Assembly (NCBI GenBank): GCA_033065855.1
Contig: JAVXUO010001499.1
Location: 1-64,000, forward strand
Direction of reading: 5' to 3'
DNA: 64,000 nucleotides
Source of the DNA: Escallonia rubra
Taxonomy: Eukaryota; Streptophyta; Magnoliopsida; Escalloniales; Escalloniaceae
Shown here: positions 49,825 through 62,075 of the stretch, piece by piece
Position numbering within the stretch: the stretch's first letter is position 1
Layout: each line of letters begins with the position of its first letter
Program-made: the position numbers and the translations under genes
Notes under the pieces: generated by a model
What the model saw: the letters and a program-made list of their open reading frames with translations, nothing else
Told to the model about the DNA's origin: nothing
Databases searched by the model: none

Positions 49825-50507
49825 CAGAGCATCAATATATCGATAAGAATCCGCAGTAAGCCCCCCCAAATACAACCCAGGAAAAACATTCTGCAACCAC
49901 AGAAAAACATATCACAAATTAACCAAAAACAAAAGCACCCATCAAAATGCACAAAATCCACACACACAATCCCTTACGTCGAGCAGTTTCTGTACGTTCT
50001 TGGGCCGCTTCCTGGGCCTCCGACCCGGCTTCGACCCAGTCAATGCGTACACGTCCTCCTCAATCTCCTCCCTCGAGAGCGAGATCCAAAACTTCGTCTT
50101 CTCCTCCCCTTCACCCCTCAACCGCCGCGATTTCGCCACGCTCTCCTTCTTCCTCACTGCCGCCGCCGCACCATAGATTTCAAAACTACCCCTGCACCAT
50201 TCCCCTTCAAGTACCCCACCTTCGCCACCACCTTCTTCGGCCTCAGATTCCGCCCCCTAGCTTGCGATCCCCCAGCGTCATCGCCGGCTTTGCTGACGTC
50301 CCTCTCAGGTTGTTGCTGGTTTTGTAAAGAGCGGGTACCGGGGGTGTGGGCGCTCGGGTTTTCGGGCTCGGAGTCGAGTCCGGAGTCAAAAGGGGAGCGG
50401 TGGTGGGGCGGCGGAGGGGGAGAGGTTCTAGGGCAGCGGTAGCAGGAGTTCCAGTCGGGAAGGAAGAAGTTGTGCAGGGCACGTGACTTTACTGGTGCAG
50501 TCTCCAT
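49825..50507 (-). CDS. DUF1639 family protein, with apparent frameshift
   Basis: Exon 1 (49979 or 49978-50507) starts METAPVKSRALHNFFLPDW, the typical DUF1639 opening. It runs through GRNLRPKKVVAKVG to LKSMVRRRQ and then meets a TGA at about 50156-50158. The conserved family core continues in the next frame: VRKKESVAKSRR, SREEIEEDVYALTGSKPGR, RPRKRPKNVQKLLD, ending at a GT donor after Asp. Exon 2 (49825-49890) encodes NVFPGLYLGGLTADSYRYID, matching the FPGLWL...SYK end of the family. The join needs one additional base in the CGG-repeat stretch near 50158-50170, so either this allele is broken or one base was lost in sequencing. Function of the family is unknown (basic, probably nuclear plant proteins). 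C-terminal exons are uncertain. Confidence 0.75.
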
Positions 50508-52222
50508 TAGAACACTGGTTTCTTCATCGACCAAAGTAAAACCATGAGAACACGAGGTCTCTCTGCGTGCGTGTGTGTGTGTGTGGAGGTGAAAGGAGGA
50601 GAGGGGTTTTGGGAGAGAGAAGATGAGCGAGTGTATTGGTTTTGTGCAAACTACACACACAGTAACTGCTCTTTCTGATCTGCGTAGCGTGTACTCGTAC
50701 GAAACAGGGGGAAGTTGGTTTTCAACCCTGCCATCTTCTACTTTTCTTTTTCATTTTCCCCCTCTTTTTATTTTAGAGAATTTAAGATTTATATCTCTCA
50801 GTCTCCAAGAAAAATTGCTCTATTCTAATTTGGTACACATGTATATTAACAAAATAAGTCATTTTTCATTTTATCCAAGAAAGGGAGGGAAAAAAAAGTT
50901 GGTCAGACGAGAGAAAATAAGTTAGTAAAGAATTAAATACGGAGAGAAAAATAAAATAAAAATATATAAAAAAGATAAACATGAAAAAAAAATGCTTAGA
51001 CCAATTTTTTTGAGACTGTTCAAAAAGAAAATGTGGTCAATTTTTTTAGGAGAAAGGAAGTATATATCTCTAATTATAGCGTATTAATACCACAATCTAA
51101 CTTATGTTGCATCGTATAAAAAACTTACGTACCAGTGCCAAAAACGGGAAGTAGCGAGAGGGTAATTCCAAAACTTATGAAACTCTATCGGGCCTCATAG
51201 AAACCATGTTCCACCCCTCCTGATGCACTAAAAAGCCAGTGCGAGTCACCTAATGCGCGAAATTATGAGCTAGCGCCTACATTCCGGCTAATATACGTGG
51301 TATACATACAACATGCACAAATAGGCCCGTATAAAACAAGTAAAAAATATATATATATATAGCGTTAACTACATGAGCGAGAATACGGGGTATCACCGGT
51401 CCACTGAGACAAAAATTGGTGGTTACTAAATGTAAATAACATGGCATGCATTAGGAGGTAGTAACCTAAGTAAGAGAGTACAAGATGGTGAGAGCATGCG
51501 CTGAAAACAAATCAATAGCAAACGCAGAGCGTGTTAAACACCCGATTTGTACATCACTGTCCGTGTAAGCTGTAAATTCTGACTGAGATGTAGCTCCATC
51601 AAAGATGGCCACCGCAATGAGGGGCCACGAGAGCTGAAGATTGGAAAGTGACGTGCTTGGAACCTTTTCAGGCGAAGGTTGAACAAGTAGACATTAATTA
51701 AGCTCGAACAGAGACTAAAAATTAAATAAGCGTTATCAGCGAGCAAGCGAGTGTCTAATTGTTAGGGTGCTCCCTCTCTTCGCGCTCAATGGCTGGGTTT
51801 CAGTCGCGGATGGGTGCTGAGTTGGCCATGCTCTAATATTTGATTGGACAAAATGATGTTGTTTGGAATATCCGTGAAAAAGGAAGCATCCAGTGCTAAG
51901 GACGTCGAAGTGATAGCAGTACATGTAACTTTATTTTGGAAAGAAGTGCAAGCCTACACTCATCTTTCTTTTTATAAATAAATGGTTAGACCGTAATTTC
52001 CATGATCTTTAGCATGAGAATTGGAACAAACAAGAGTCTTTCGATTATGCTTCAAGGCCTTTGTCATTTCTTCCATTCCTTGAACTTAGTTAAACTCATC
52101 TTCAAATTCACAGAGATGGTATAAATATTTAACTGAGCTGGCCTTCAATGAAAGGGTAGCGATATAATTTTGCTAGTTCATTTGGTTACAAGGCAGCAAC
52201 CATATATCTCGACTTAGAAAAG
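50508..52222. other. Intergenic
   Basis: It begins with the DUF1639 leader and promoter (GT repeat at 50569-50583). After that there is AT-rich DNA with TA repeats near 51346-51360. No gene or structured repeat is recognised. Confidence 0.45.
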
Positions 52223-53297
52223 AGTTTGCTTCAACAGGAAAACCACTGTGGCCGCCCCACCGTGCATTGGCACGCGTGGGGCGGCGGCCGAATTCCGGCT
52301 TAGCTATTCTCTTTATTCTTTTCGTCTCTTGTTCGTGTGTTTAGGTTTTGTAAGGATTGGTAACGTTAGTGGCTGGTGGCAGCTTCAGGGTGGACAATGG
52401 TGGGCGAAGACAGTTCGATGGCAGGCGTCATCTCTCCCAACTCGACTGGGGATGTCGATGCCTCGCTCTGATGCACCGGATGCTTCAGATCTATGTAAAT
52501 CCAAAGCTTTTCTTGATCTACTAGATCTTATAAAACTAGATCGTTGGGATGGTTGATGAGTTTATATGCTTGATTGATGGGGCTTTCTTTGCTATGGTTG
52601 GATCTGTCATCGCCGGTAACTTTTGCCGAGATCTGGGAGGGCTTAATAGCTAGCTAGGGGGTTGTCTATTGGTTATAGGGTACTGCGTTTAGGGTATGTC
52701 CTTGGGGTGGGTGGGGTGGATAGAGCCTCAGGGGGGGCTTGGGGGCAGGGGTCCGGGGGGGGGGGGGGAGGGTATTTGGGGTAATCTGCTCTAGGGGTTC
52801 GTGTGGGGTTGGGGGGGGGGGGGGGGGGATTTAGTCTGGCTAAGCCCCGTTACGGATTATTGAGTTGTTGTTCGGTTTTACGCTCCCCAGGTTTTTGGAT
52901 TGAAAATGCTAGTGGAATATTGTGAACCATGCAAGGTTGAATGCCTCTTATCTTTGCGTTGTAATTCCATTGGTGTTCGTGTCCATCCTCGACTATTCGT
53001 ACGGTTGCGGTTGCCTTCCTCATTGTAATTTTGTGTTTAGATTTACGTTATTTTGTCTGTGTTTTATTTGATATTTATGTAACCTTTAGGCCCACTTCAA
53101 GTTAGACTGAAGTGTAGGATATGCTCTACTTTAGTCTAAATGTATTTTGTATAGGGTCTATATGTTAGCTGTTAATTTTTTAGATCTTGTATACTCAGAG
53201 TCACGAAAATATCGTGACCTTCATCCGTCGTTGGACGACTTAGTAATCTTTTATTTTCAATAATATTCTCTTACTACCACAAAAAAAAAAAGTTTGC
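52223..53297 (+). mobile_element. Possible retroposed segment with poly(A) end
   Basis: The segment ends in CAATAATATTCTCTTACTAC followed shortly by eleven A, the look of a LINE-type 3' end. The short string AGTTTGC occurs just before (52223-52229) and just after the A-tail (53291-53297), a possible 7-bp target duplication. The interior is GC-richer than the flanks, includes G14 and G18 runs, and has a 102-residue frame without a known domain. Source not identified. Confidence 0.35.
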
Positions 53298-54813
53298 CTA
53301 CCACCTAGAATTGTGGAGAAGCTGCAATCTCCTGTTTTGGCACAAATAAGTGGCACTAAATATAATTAGTGGCAAAAGTTTTGATGACCGTAAATAAAAT
53401 AAAAAACGAACTCTTGCATCTCGTTAGATGTCACCCGTCTATTATACCACGTCATATCTAATTCCGTTACACCGAAGAATTTCTCGTAAAAAAGCAAAGC
53501 CAAGATCTGTTACTAAGAGGTCTTATGAAAATACTACCGAGTAAATGGGGTGAACCAAGCAATTTGAGGAGAAAAACAAGCGAACATCAACTCCGCTCAC
53601 GGTGATATCACGAATAATTGTCGCTAATATTGAGTGAATTTATAATCTATCCAACAATATGGAGGCTGCATTTCAAGTTGGGCTACATCTATACATGGGT
53701 GAGATTGGGCCGTCAGACACATTATATTTAGGCTTATGAGGTTTAAAACTATGGGCCGGGGTGACGCTTGGGTTTGGGCAAACAATTATTCATTCACATT
53801 CCAAAATGAAGAGGAAAGGCTCTATTCTAGTTCTCTGGTTGATTGGGCAGATTGGCCCAGGGATTCCGGATCCATAAGACTAGAACAACAAGGATTTGAG
53901 AAAAAGGATCAAGGACTTCATTACCAAAAATAGTAGAAAAAGACACTTAAATGGATCATTTTAAAACATGGCAATTTTATAGAATTTAGAAGATTCAAAC
54001 CAAAGCCATGAAAAAAGAAGACAGAAATTTACCAATGTAATAATTTATCTTTTGCAATTATTATATAATAGTTTTAATCTCGTCGCTGCATATGTAGAGT
54101 CATGTATAATTATTTCAAATAATAATTGATAGATGCCACATTCATAACATGGTAAAAATGATACGTACTATTCTATAATAACATACCGTCAGATGATAAA
54201 TCTTTACCCTACAAATTTAAAGTAGGTACAAATCTTTACCATACGATGGATATATTCTCAGAAATTGTAACAAGAAGTTGACATCCCTGTTGTGATATGC
54301 AATACTGTAAACATATTCTTACGAGCTGAGTAGCGGCCACAAATTTTTCCTGCAAAGTTATCGCTAAAAACTTACATCGTCAATTCCTTCGTTCGTTCAA
54401 ACGTCATGAACTTCCTCTCCAACGGAGCCGTTTTCCCTTATTTACTAGTGACAAAAGTGAAGTACTGAGTGCTAGTTCTAAATGACTTCAACTTCTTCCT
54501 TCTTTTTTGGGTCCATTACTCTATCCCCCACAGTTAAAAGGCGTCAAATTTGGAATTGCTTATGCAGTTTTGGCATGTTGTTTGGTCGAAAGCAAAAGCA
54601 ACATTCGTGCCCTCTATTTATTTGCATGACATAACAATAGCATGCCTTCATAAAAACTCATACCAGAGAATGGCGGTTCTTTAAGAGAAGTAAACTACAG
54701 AAAGAAATGAACTATCAGAGAACGGCAGTCCTTTCAGAGAAGTAAACTACAGAAGAAAAGAAGAGAAGGGCAGAGGAGGAGAAAGAGAAGACGAGAGCAA
54801 GCCATTCCCACTA
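53298..54813. other. Intergenic, upstream of the F-box pseudogene
   Basis: AT-rich. A direct repeat of GAGAA(T/C)GGC followed by AGAGAAGTAAACTACAGA occurs at 54666-54704 and 54718-54753, likely the old leader of the F-box gene. No other gene seen. Confidence 0.5.
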
Positions 54814-55021
54814 ATGGAAATCCCTCAAGAGATCCTTTTCTACGTGATCCTCATCAGGCTGCCCGGCAAAACCTTAGTTCGCTTAAAGCTCGTCTCGCAC
54901 CTGCGGAACCCCACATCTCCGAGCCAGTTAGGGGAAGATAGCACAGAGTCAAATGTCCACCGCCAAGATGACCTTAATATACCAGAGAAGTTCAACTAGA
55001 CCTAAAAACTTAAGCCAATAA

Positions 55022-55962
55022 GACTTAGGGTTCGTTTGACAAAATTTTTTTTTTGGTTTTCAGTTTTTAAAGAGCAGTTTTTTAAAGTGCAGCTTAATTT
55101 TTTTTTTTTATAAAAACAAGTGGGTGTTTGATAACCCCTTTTTTTTTTAGGTTTTTTTTTTTTTGGTGTTTGGTAACCCTTTTTATTTTGACTTTTTTTT
55201 TTTTTGTGGTTTGCGGTGGCGGTGGTGGGGTGCAGCGGTGGTGGCGGTGGTGGCCGGCGGCCGGAGGTGGCTGCCGGCAGTCGCCGGCGGTGGTCGCCGG
55301 CGGCCGGAGGCGGCTGCCGGCAGTCGCCGGCGGTGGTCGCCGGCGGCCGGAGGCGGCTGCCGGCAGTCTCCGGCGGTGGTCGCCGGCGGCCGGAGGCGGC
55401 TGCCGGCAGTCTCCGGCGGTGGTTGCCGACGGCCGGCGGTGGTCGCCGGCGGCCGGAGGTGGCTGCCGGCAGTCGCCGGCGGTGGTCGCCGGCGGCCGGA
55501 GGTGGTGGCCGGTGGTGGTGGTGGTGGCCGGCGGCCGGAGGTGGCTGCCGGCAGTCTCCGGCGGTGGTCGCCTGAGGTGGCTGCCGGCGGTGGTGGCCGG
55601 CGGCCGGAGGTGGCTGCCGGCAGTCGCCGGCGGTGGTCGCCGGCGGCCGGAGGTGGTGGTGGTGGCCGGCGGCCGGAGGTGGCTGCCGGCAGTCTCCGGC
55701 GGTGGTCGCCGGCGGCCGGCGGTGGTCGCCTGAGGTGGCTGCCGGCGGTGGGAGGGTGGTGGTGGTGGTCTAAGAAAAAAAAACCAAAAGTGAAAAAAAA
55801 AACCAGTTTCTGGAGTTTTTTTTTCACTCTTTTTACTCTTCAGTTTAAAAACTGGTTTTTAAACTGAAAAAAAAAATGGTTACCAAACGCTCCTTTTTTT
55901 TTCAGTTTTTAAAAACTGAAAAAAAAAAGAGGAAAATTTTTTTGTCAAACTAGGCCTTAGTC
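55022..55962. mobile_element. Fold-back element with a GC-rich minisatellite core, inserted in the F-box gene
   Basis: The left end GACTTAGGGTTCGTTTGAC pairs with the right end, whose reverse complement is GACTAAGGCCTAGTTTGAC. Both run inward into A/T homopolymers with AGTTTTTAAA-type motifs. The centre (55210-55765) is a GC-rich tandem array. No transposase is present. The clean duplication of flanking DNA could not be defined (only CCAAT is shared). Confidence 0.7.
55210..55765. repeat. GC-rich minisatellite (GGCTGCCGGCAG / GTCGCCGGCGG units)
   Basis: Imperfect head-to-tail units of about 45 bp built from CCGGAGGTGGCTGCCGGCAG and TCGCCGGCGGTGGTCGCCGG, at least ten copies with block deletions. 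All six frames are open for long distances because the array lacks stop trinucleotides; the resulting Gly/Arg or Pro/Ala polypeptides are artefacts. Confidence 0.95.
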
Positions 55963-56889
55963 CATCCAATTATATATGTCCAACTTATTTTTTATACTTA
56001 TTTGATGTAAGACTACGTAACTCTACACGTGCACCTCAACAGAGTCATCTTTTGTAGCTCAAACTAGTCTCTTTCCCTCACGTCTAGGGCCCGTGCCCGC
56101 GGCGTCCTCCTTGGCCTCGTTTCCTACGATTAAAGAAACAAACACAAGTTCCTCTTCTCCACAATGGTGCTTCAAACTAACCAAGGCTTTCTTTTGCGCC
56201 TACCCCTTGGGGCTGCCTCGGGCGCTACTACTCGATACAAGTCCTCCATCCACAACGAAAGCGCCTTGCCACTGACAGACATTCATCATGTATGACCCTC
56301 ACTCCACGGCCTTGTATGCACGTCCCTTTGCCCCACGCGAGAACTCCCGTGTTTGTATTTGTAACCCGACCACCCAAAAGTACACATTTCTTCCTCCCCC
56401 GCTGCCTTCTCCTCCACCTAAATATGCTGGCGAGCTGAGGAGCGTGCAATATTTCGTGTTCGGCTTTTAATCTGATTGGCAATGAACATAAAATATTCTG
56501 TACTTTATATATAGAGCAGTTCTCAATTATCCAATGGGTAACGAGGTGGTGAGCAAGGACGATGCATGCGGTAATGATAACTAAGAAGAAGGTCTCTGGT
56601 TTGAGGTCAAAGAAGTCGATGATAATAAACAATGAGCCGCGACCCTACAATCCGATCCTTATTGGCAACATAGTACGTGTAATGGATAATTTACCTTGGG
56701 GGTTACATTGGTATGATAACCAGGAAACAGGAATTACGATAGCCTTCAACATTAGCCTTTCAAAGTTCTATTCCTTTGAATTACCTAATGAAACACCTGA
56801 TCTTAGAAGGCTTCTGAATATCATCATAAACTCTAGGTATATCAGAATCATCTTGCAGGCTGTCTCATGGAGTTGGCGCGGTGGTTGAA

Positions 56890-59800
56890 GTTTTTGGCTG
56901 GCAATGCTAAAGCCAATTGCAGCCACTGCAATGTACTTTTGGCCGCATTGTTGTCGTACTTTGACGCTTGTGCTGGACTATAGATTTAGGGTTAGAACGT
57001 ACAAATGAATCCAATCTACCGTTGTGGAACCCGAGTCCATGTTGATGCATGCCAACGGTCAGAAATTGGCTGCTTGTATTTATCATTTGGGTGAGCTTTG
57101 TTCCAAGTTGAAGGCAATTCCTGTCTGCCTATCTACCCATCTAGTTTTGCAGCTTAATATCTTGTCGTCTGTATGTTGTAAAATCTTGTAAGTCTTGTTC
57201 TCCCAATCTGTCCACTCTAAGTCGTTAGTTATTAATTAATGGTTCATTCGAGGTCTGCTTGAAAGCTTCTTCTTTTGGCATCAGGTGTTCACCACTTTGA
57301 TCATCAGATTTGTCCTCCAAGTCCAAACTCCAATGCAATGCTGGAGTCCTCTCACCTCTGTGGAAACTTTTGGGAGCTAATAGACAGCTACGAATGTCTG
57401 TAACATACATCGATATTTTGGGAGCCTTTCACGCAGAGAGAAAAAAAATTGAACTAATGTGGGGAAATGTGATTGAATCGATACTAATCCTCTTTAGTTG
57501 TTAAGACAACCCAAAGAAAAAGGGCGATCAAACATGTCACAACCTACTTCTATCGGCTAACTCCAGTTTCAGATGAAGGATTGAATCCAGTTTAGAAGAA
57601 CGATAAGGTGATGCTTTGCAAACTTCTTGACATCCTACGAAAATAGGATGACATATCCTATCTCATTAGGTGTAGCAAAAGCTAGTTTAAGTTCAACTTG
57701 ATGAAGCCATTGCTATGGGGAAGCATATCACTACTATTAAATCCTTCTGTAGCATGGAAATAGATGAGAGCAACCTCTTTAGCGACTGATTTTTACGGTA
57801 GGATTTAACGTTAGCCACCATAGGGCACAACAATCTTTTATCGCTAAGTTATTACCGCAGCACTCACTTATGAATGTCTAGTTGGTAACAAGGGCCAAGG
57901 CGCACCAGGTTCCATAATTGGGCTACAAAATATACCACTGAACTTTTAGCCCAGGCCCAAAAGCTCTAGCCCACTATTGTCCAAGTTATGAGTTGGGTTA
58001 AGATTTTAGCCCAGGCATTTGGCACTAAAAATGTATGCAATTTCCTTTTTCTTCTTTTATAATATCATCATCAAAGAAACCCTCTCACATGTCATCATCG
58101 ACCCCCTCAGGGGCTCAGGGCTCTGCTATGTCATTATCAAATTTCTCCAACAAGGCCAGACATGTTCATCCAGGCTTCCTTATCCAACATGTTAGCCAGA
58201 GCAACTCCATGCCCAACACAATCACTCTCATTTATTTGAAGATATCTTTTCGAACACCCCCACCCTCAACCCAACCACCAACCACCCGCTTGTAGTGTTC
58301 TTTTCAAAAGGAAAATATTGAATCAGAATTGATGTACAAATTGGGCGGAGTTATTTAAGAACGCTTATCCGTCATTGAAACACTTTATATAGCGACAGAA
58401 TTAATTTTTAGAACCAGCAAAATTTGAAAGGATGTGTAAACAACAAGCAAACAATTAGGCATGTAAATATTCTCACCGAGAATCGATATTATTGGCCTCA
58501 CTATTAAAACTTGGACACTATTTGAGATTTACACCACCATGGATTCCAAAAGAAATGCGTTTAATGATCAGATATAAAAAGGTTTAAACCAAATTTATGT
58601 GATTGAACCATCATGCTAAATACATTAACCAATCACGTGGGTGTCATTCCCAGGTGATTAAAAAATTCCCAACTAGCCAAACATGATTCCCCACAACCAC
58701 TTATTTTCGTTATTACCAAAACACCCTCCCACCATCCCCGAAAATTGAATTTCTCTATCAAAGTTTCCAAGGGTATACTTGCCAGAAAGGAGAAAGGAGA
58801 AAGGAAGGGTCACAAAGGTACATATATTCTCCGTATCCCGCACGTGCGGCCCAGCCTCACACTCTGTGATTTGATTTAACCGAAGTACCCGAACTGAAGC
58901 AACGATTCTCCCTAACGGTAAATCACATGGTGACCAGCTCAGCCGGTCACATGGACAGATTCGTGGGGCCCACCCGTTGCTTCCCGCGAATATCCACGCA
59001 AAGGCTGGCCAAACACCTACCTCCCTTCTTGGTAACAGTTGCACATGCGCGGGTGCACGTGTGGGTATCTGGGTATCCTTGATCAATGGCTGAAAAGTAT
59101 TTATTCTTAGAGCATTCGCCGTCATAATTGGTTCAACAAGTAAGAACGTAAAGATGAACGAATATAAAAGCGTATGAGTGATTTAAAGAACCCATATTTA
59201 CCATTAACTCTGCAAAAGCAAAGAACGACCGAAAGAACAAAAGCGATCACGAAAGTCCGATTGATTTGAAAGAAATTGATGCCGGAATTCACCCACCGTC
59301 AAAGTCAAAGAGGGAGTCGGAAAGATGAAAGGCGTTTTAGAATTAGTATAATGACACCCAAATGATGGGGTTAAGACCGTTGACCAGATCCAGCGGAAAA
59401 ACAAGGTCACTTTGACCGCCCGGGGGGGTGGGGGGGGTGCACGTGTGGCTGAACGCATGCTTTGCTGGTGTGGTGCTGTATAGAGAACTGGGACGCCACG
59501 TAAGAACCACATGACTGCTAATGATATATGGGCGCAAGTTGTTCACGGTTCCCCAGGTGAATATTTTGTCTGCAATTACCAAGTTGCCCCTTCAATGCTC
59601 TCTTTCTGTTCCATTCCAATTCAGAAAAATAAAAATGAGAATTTCTTTTTAATTGCTTCTACACTACATATGAGAACAATGTTAGGCTTATAGCTCAAAA
59701 CATTGTTTGCAAAGTTGCCCCTTTACTGATGCAAATTGTTTCGTTGAAAAGATAAAAAAAAGTGAATCTTTCGAAACATTAACGCCTGAGAGATGTATAT

Positions 59801-61668
59801 TCTCTTTTGTGTATTTTTAAAAGCGTGAAAGTTAGCATTAACTCACCTTAACCATGAAAACTGAGTCATGACGCTCGTAGATAAGTTATGTGATTTTTTT
59901 GGTAGTCACTGATGTTGTTAGGGTTGAGTTGATGTTTCACATGCGCTTTTTTTTACTGGATTGTAGTTCATCATGCTTATAGGATGGGGTTGTCATCTTA
60001 CTGAACGTTTATATATCGTATTATAAATTTTTTTTTAAAAAGAAACAATGAAAACTGAGTGAATTAGTAAAAGTAGAAAAATGTAAAAATAATCTCCATA
60101 TTTTCAGATAGTTTCAACTGTCTTGTCCTTGCTTGCGTCCCAATACAACCTTCACAGTTTTATGTTTTGAAGCGATTTAATATTTACTCATCTGCAATAT
60201 TGTGCTGTTTGCGCCCAAGTTTTGAAAGTAAACCATATGTGGAGGTGCAAAAATCAGAAAATGAAGACTCCATGACTAGGACATTACAAACCCAACCGAA
60301 TGGAGTGAGCAATCTAATCAACACAAAGGTCCCACATTCCATCGAACCATATCTCAAACACTAAAATGATCTGGTTTTCTTTATATTTATATCAAAATAT
60401 AGCAATCCATACCATTTTTTTCATTTAGAAATTAATTGAGCCACACAACTCTAGACAGCATATTTATCAACAAACTTTTAAACGGAGTGCCGTTGGTGTT
60501 AAAAATTTAACTATAATCATACACAGGAACTGAGATCCGAAACTGTGCTTGTATCCTTCGTATAAACATACTTTTGAACTGGATACAAGACATTAACGTG
60601 ATATCAGAGTTAGATCATACATGTGCATCACTGGTCTTCAGGCCGCGCTTTGCTATAATCCTCTTCATTCGGATCGAGTCTTGTGATTACCTAATATTTT
60701 TTTTTGTATGTGATGATAAGTATTAATATCTCGTATATAGACTATTCTATCGTGTCAAGAATAATTTTTTGTTGTAAATTTTATCTTTGACCCCTTCAAA
60801 CGATCAGAAATCAATGCGATGCAATGAAATCGCTCCAAAATACCACCTCGAAAATAAAAACGAAGAATGCCATCGGAAAACAAACAAATGATTGATACAA
60901 GTAAACACACGTTAAATCGTCCAAAGTGCAAATGAACAAAAAAAGGAAGCATCCCCCCATAAAAGGGATAACATGGTAAATGGACCCGGGGTGCAAGTTG
61001 AGAGTAGAACAAAAGCGGGCCAAGTTCACGTGCAGACCACGTGGGGGGAGAAGCCTCGTACGGAGAGGTGGGGGGGGGGGGGGGGGGGGGGGATTGTCGG
61101 GAAGTGAAGGCAGATCCATTATTGGGGCCTGCGGGGGGAACACGTGGGACAGCTAGCACGCACCCGTGGGGACACCTAATCATCACCCGACATCATGTCG
61201 GGACCCCCCTTTTTTAATAATTTTATCGCCCACCTCGTTAATGCGATGCTAATCATCGTCTCCCTCTTCTTACGCGCCCTTCAAAGCCCGTGTTATTCAA
61301 TCATCTCATACATCTTTAACCCTTCTCAATTTTTAAGTATTAAATAAAATCTCGTACTATGCACGAAAAGGTGTGGGTTGAAATCTCGTACTATGCACTT
61401 GAATGATATTAATTAATTATAAAATAAAAGAATGAAGGTCATGGGATTGGATGAATAGAGAACGAGAGGTTGAAAGTTATTTTGTAGCCAATTAAAATTT
61501 AACGTCTATTAAGTTTTATTTCAAAATTGTAAGAATTTAAGAAAATAGGATTTGGGGTTTGAGAGGCATAGAAGATGCCAATCAAATCCAAATATATATA
61601 GTACAGATGGGTTAATTACGGGCAGCTACGCCTACCTATTAGAATTACACTCTGCTATGTGTAATTTG
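56890..61668. other. Intergenic, no gene recognised
   Basis: Several frames of 60-150 codons were examined and none shows a domain. CACGTG-containing motifs occur at 58635, 58841, 59058, 59437, 61027, 61040 and 61141. A run of 23 G lies at 61070-61092. The region may hold promoters of genes outside my recognition, or old regulatory DNA. Confidence 0.4.
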
Positions 61669-61670
61669 TG

Positions 61671-62075
61671 TTCCATCCGTTCCACATAATTTGACCAACT
61701 TTTCTTTTTGAAAGCATAACAATTATATCAAATAAATGGTCGGCTGTCCCACAAAAATTGCTCATTTCTAAATTAAGAAAAATTATGTATGTACTTTTAC
61801 ATATTTACCATTTTTACACGTTTTAAATTATATTTCTCTCTCCACAGTTAAATATCCATCAACTCATTTTTTCTCTCTTGGCCCACTTTTTTACATTTTT
61901 TTATTCATTTCTCTCTCCACATTTAACTCTCCACTAACCCATTTTATCTCTCATGCCCCACTTTCTTCCCCTTCTCTTTCTAAATGGTTGAATGAGAAAC
62001 ACACAATATATTACTTAAATCCTTAATATGTGTGCAAAAAAAAGTTGATCAAATTATGTGGGACGGATGGAGTAT
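61671..62075. mobile_element. Stowaway-like MITE
   Basis: The left end reads TTCCATCCGTTCCACATAAT. The right end, in reverse complement, reads ACTCCATCCGTCCCACATAA and continues TTTGATCAACTTTT, matching TTTGACCAACTTTT on the left. The CTCC-TCCGTCCCA signature is that of Stowaway (Tc1/mariner) MITEs. About 0.4 kb, AT-rich interior, no coding capacity. The flanking TA duplication is visible on the right (GGAGTA) but not cleanly on the left. Confidence 0.8.

Larger units (their letters stand above)
54814..56830 (+). pseudogene. F-box protein pseudogene split by an inserted element
   Basis: 54814-54905 encodes MEIPQEILFYVILIRLPGKT then LVRLKLVS, a good F-box, but the frame degenerates and stops by 55000. 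A 941-bp fold-back element follows. Beyond it, parts of an F-box C-terminal domain are readable in shifting frames: ATTRYKSSIHNESALPLTDI (about 56227-56287), then RENSRVCICNPTTQKYTFLP (about 56337-56396), then, after a 1-base shift in a T-run near 56465, GFNLIGNEHKIFCTLYIEQF, and later WYDNQETGITIAFNISLSKF (about 56710-56770). The NPTTxKYxxLP and AFN-SLSKF motifs belong to the F-box associated (FBA) type. Several stops and frameshifts plus the insertion make it non-functional. Confidence 0.8.

Noticed and set aside
55128-55867. Several frames of 123-234 codons on both strands
   Set aside because: All cross the GC-rich minisatellite, which lacks stop codons in most registers; products are Gly/Arg/Val or Pro/Arg repeats.
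58673-59125. 150-codon minus-strand frame
   Set aside because: No domain, uneven composition, and no splice or start context supporting a gene.
60755-61186. 143-codon minus-strand frame with poly-Pro
   Set aside because: The Pro run comes from the G23 homopolymer; the rest is hydrophobic noise without homology I recognise.
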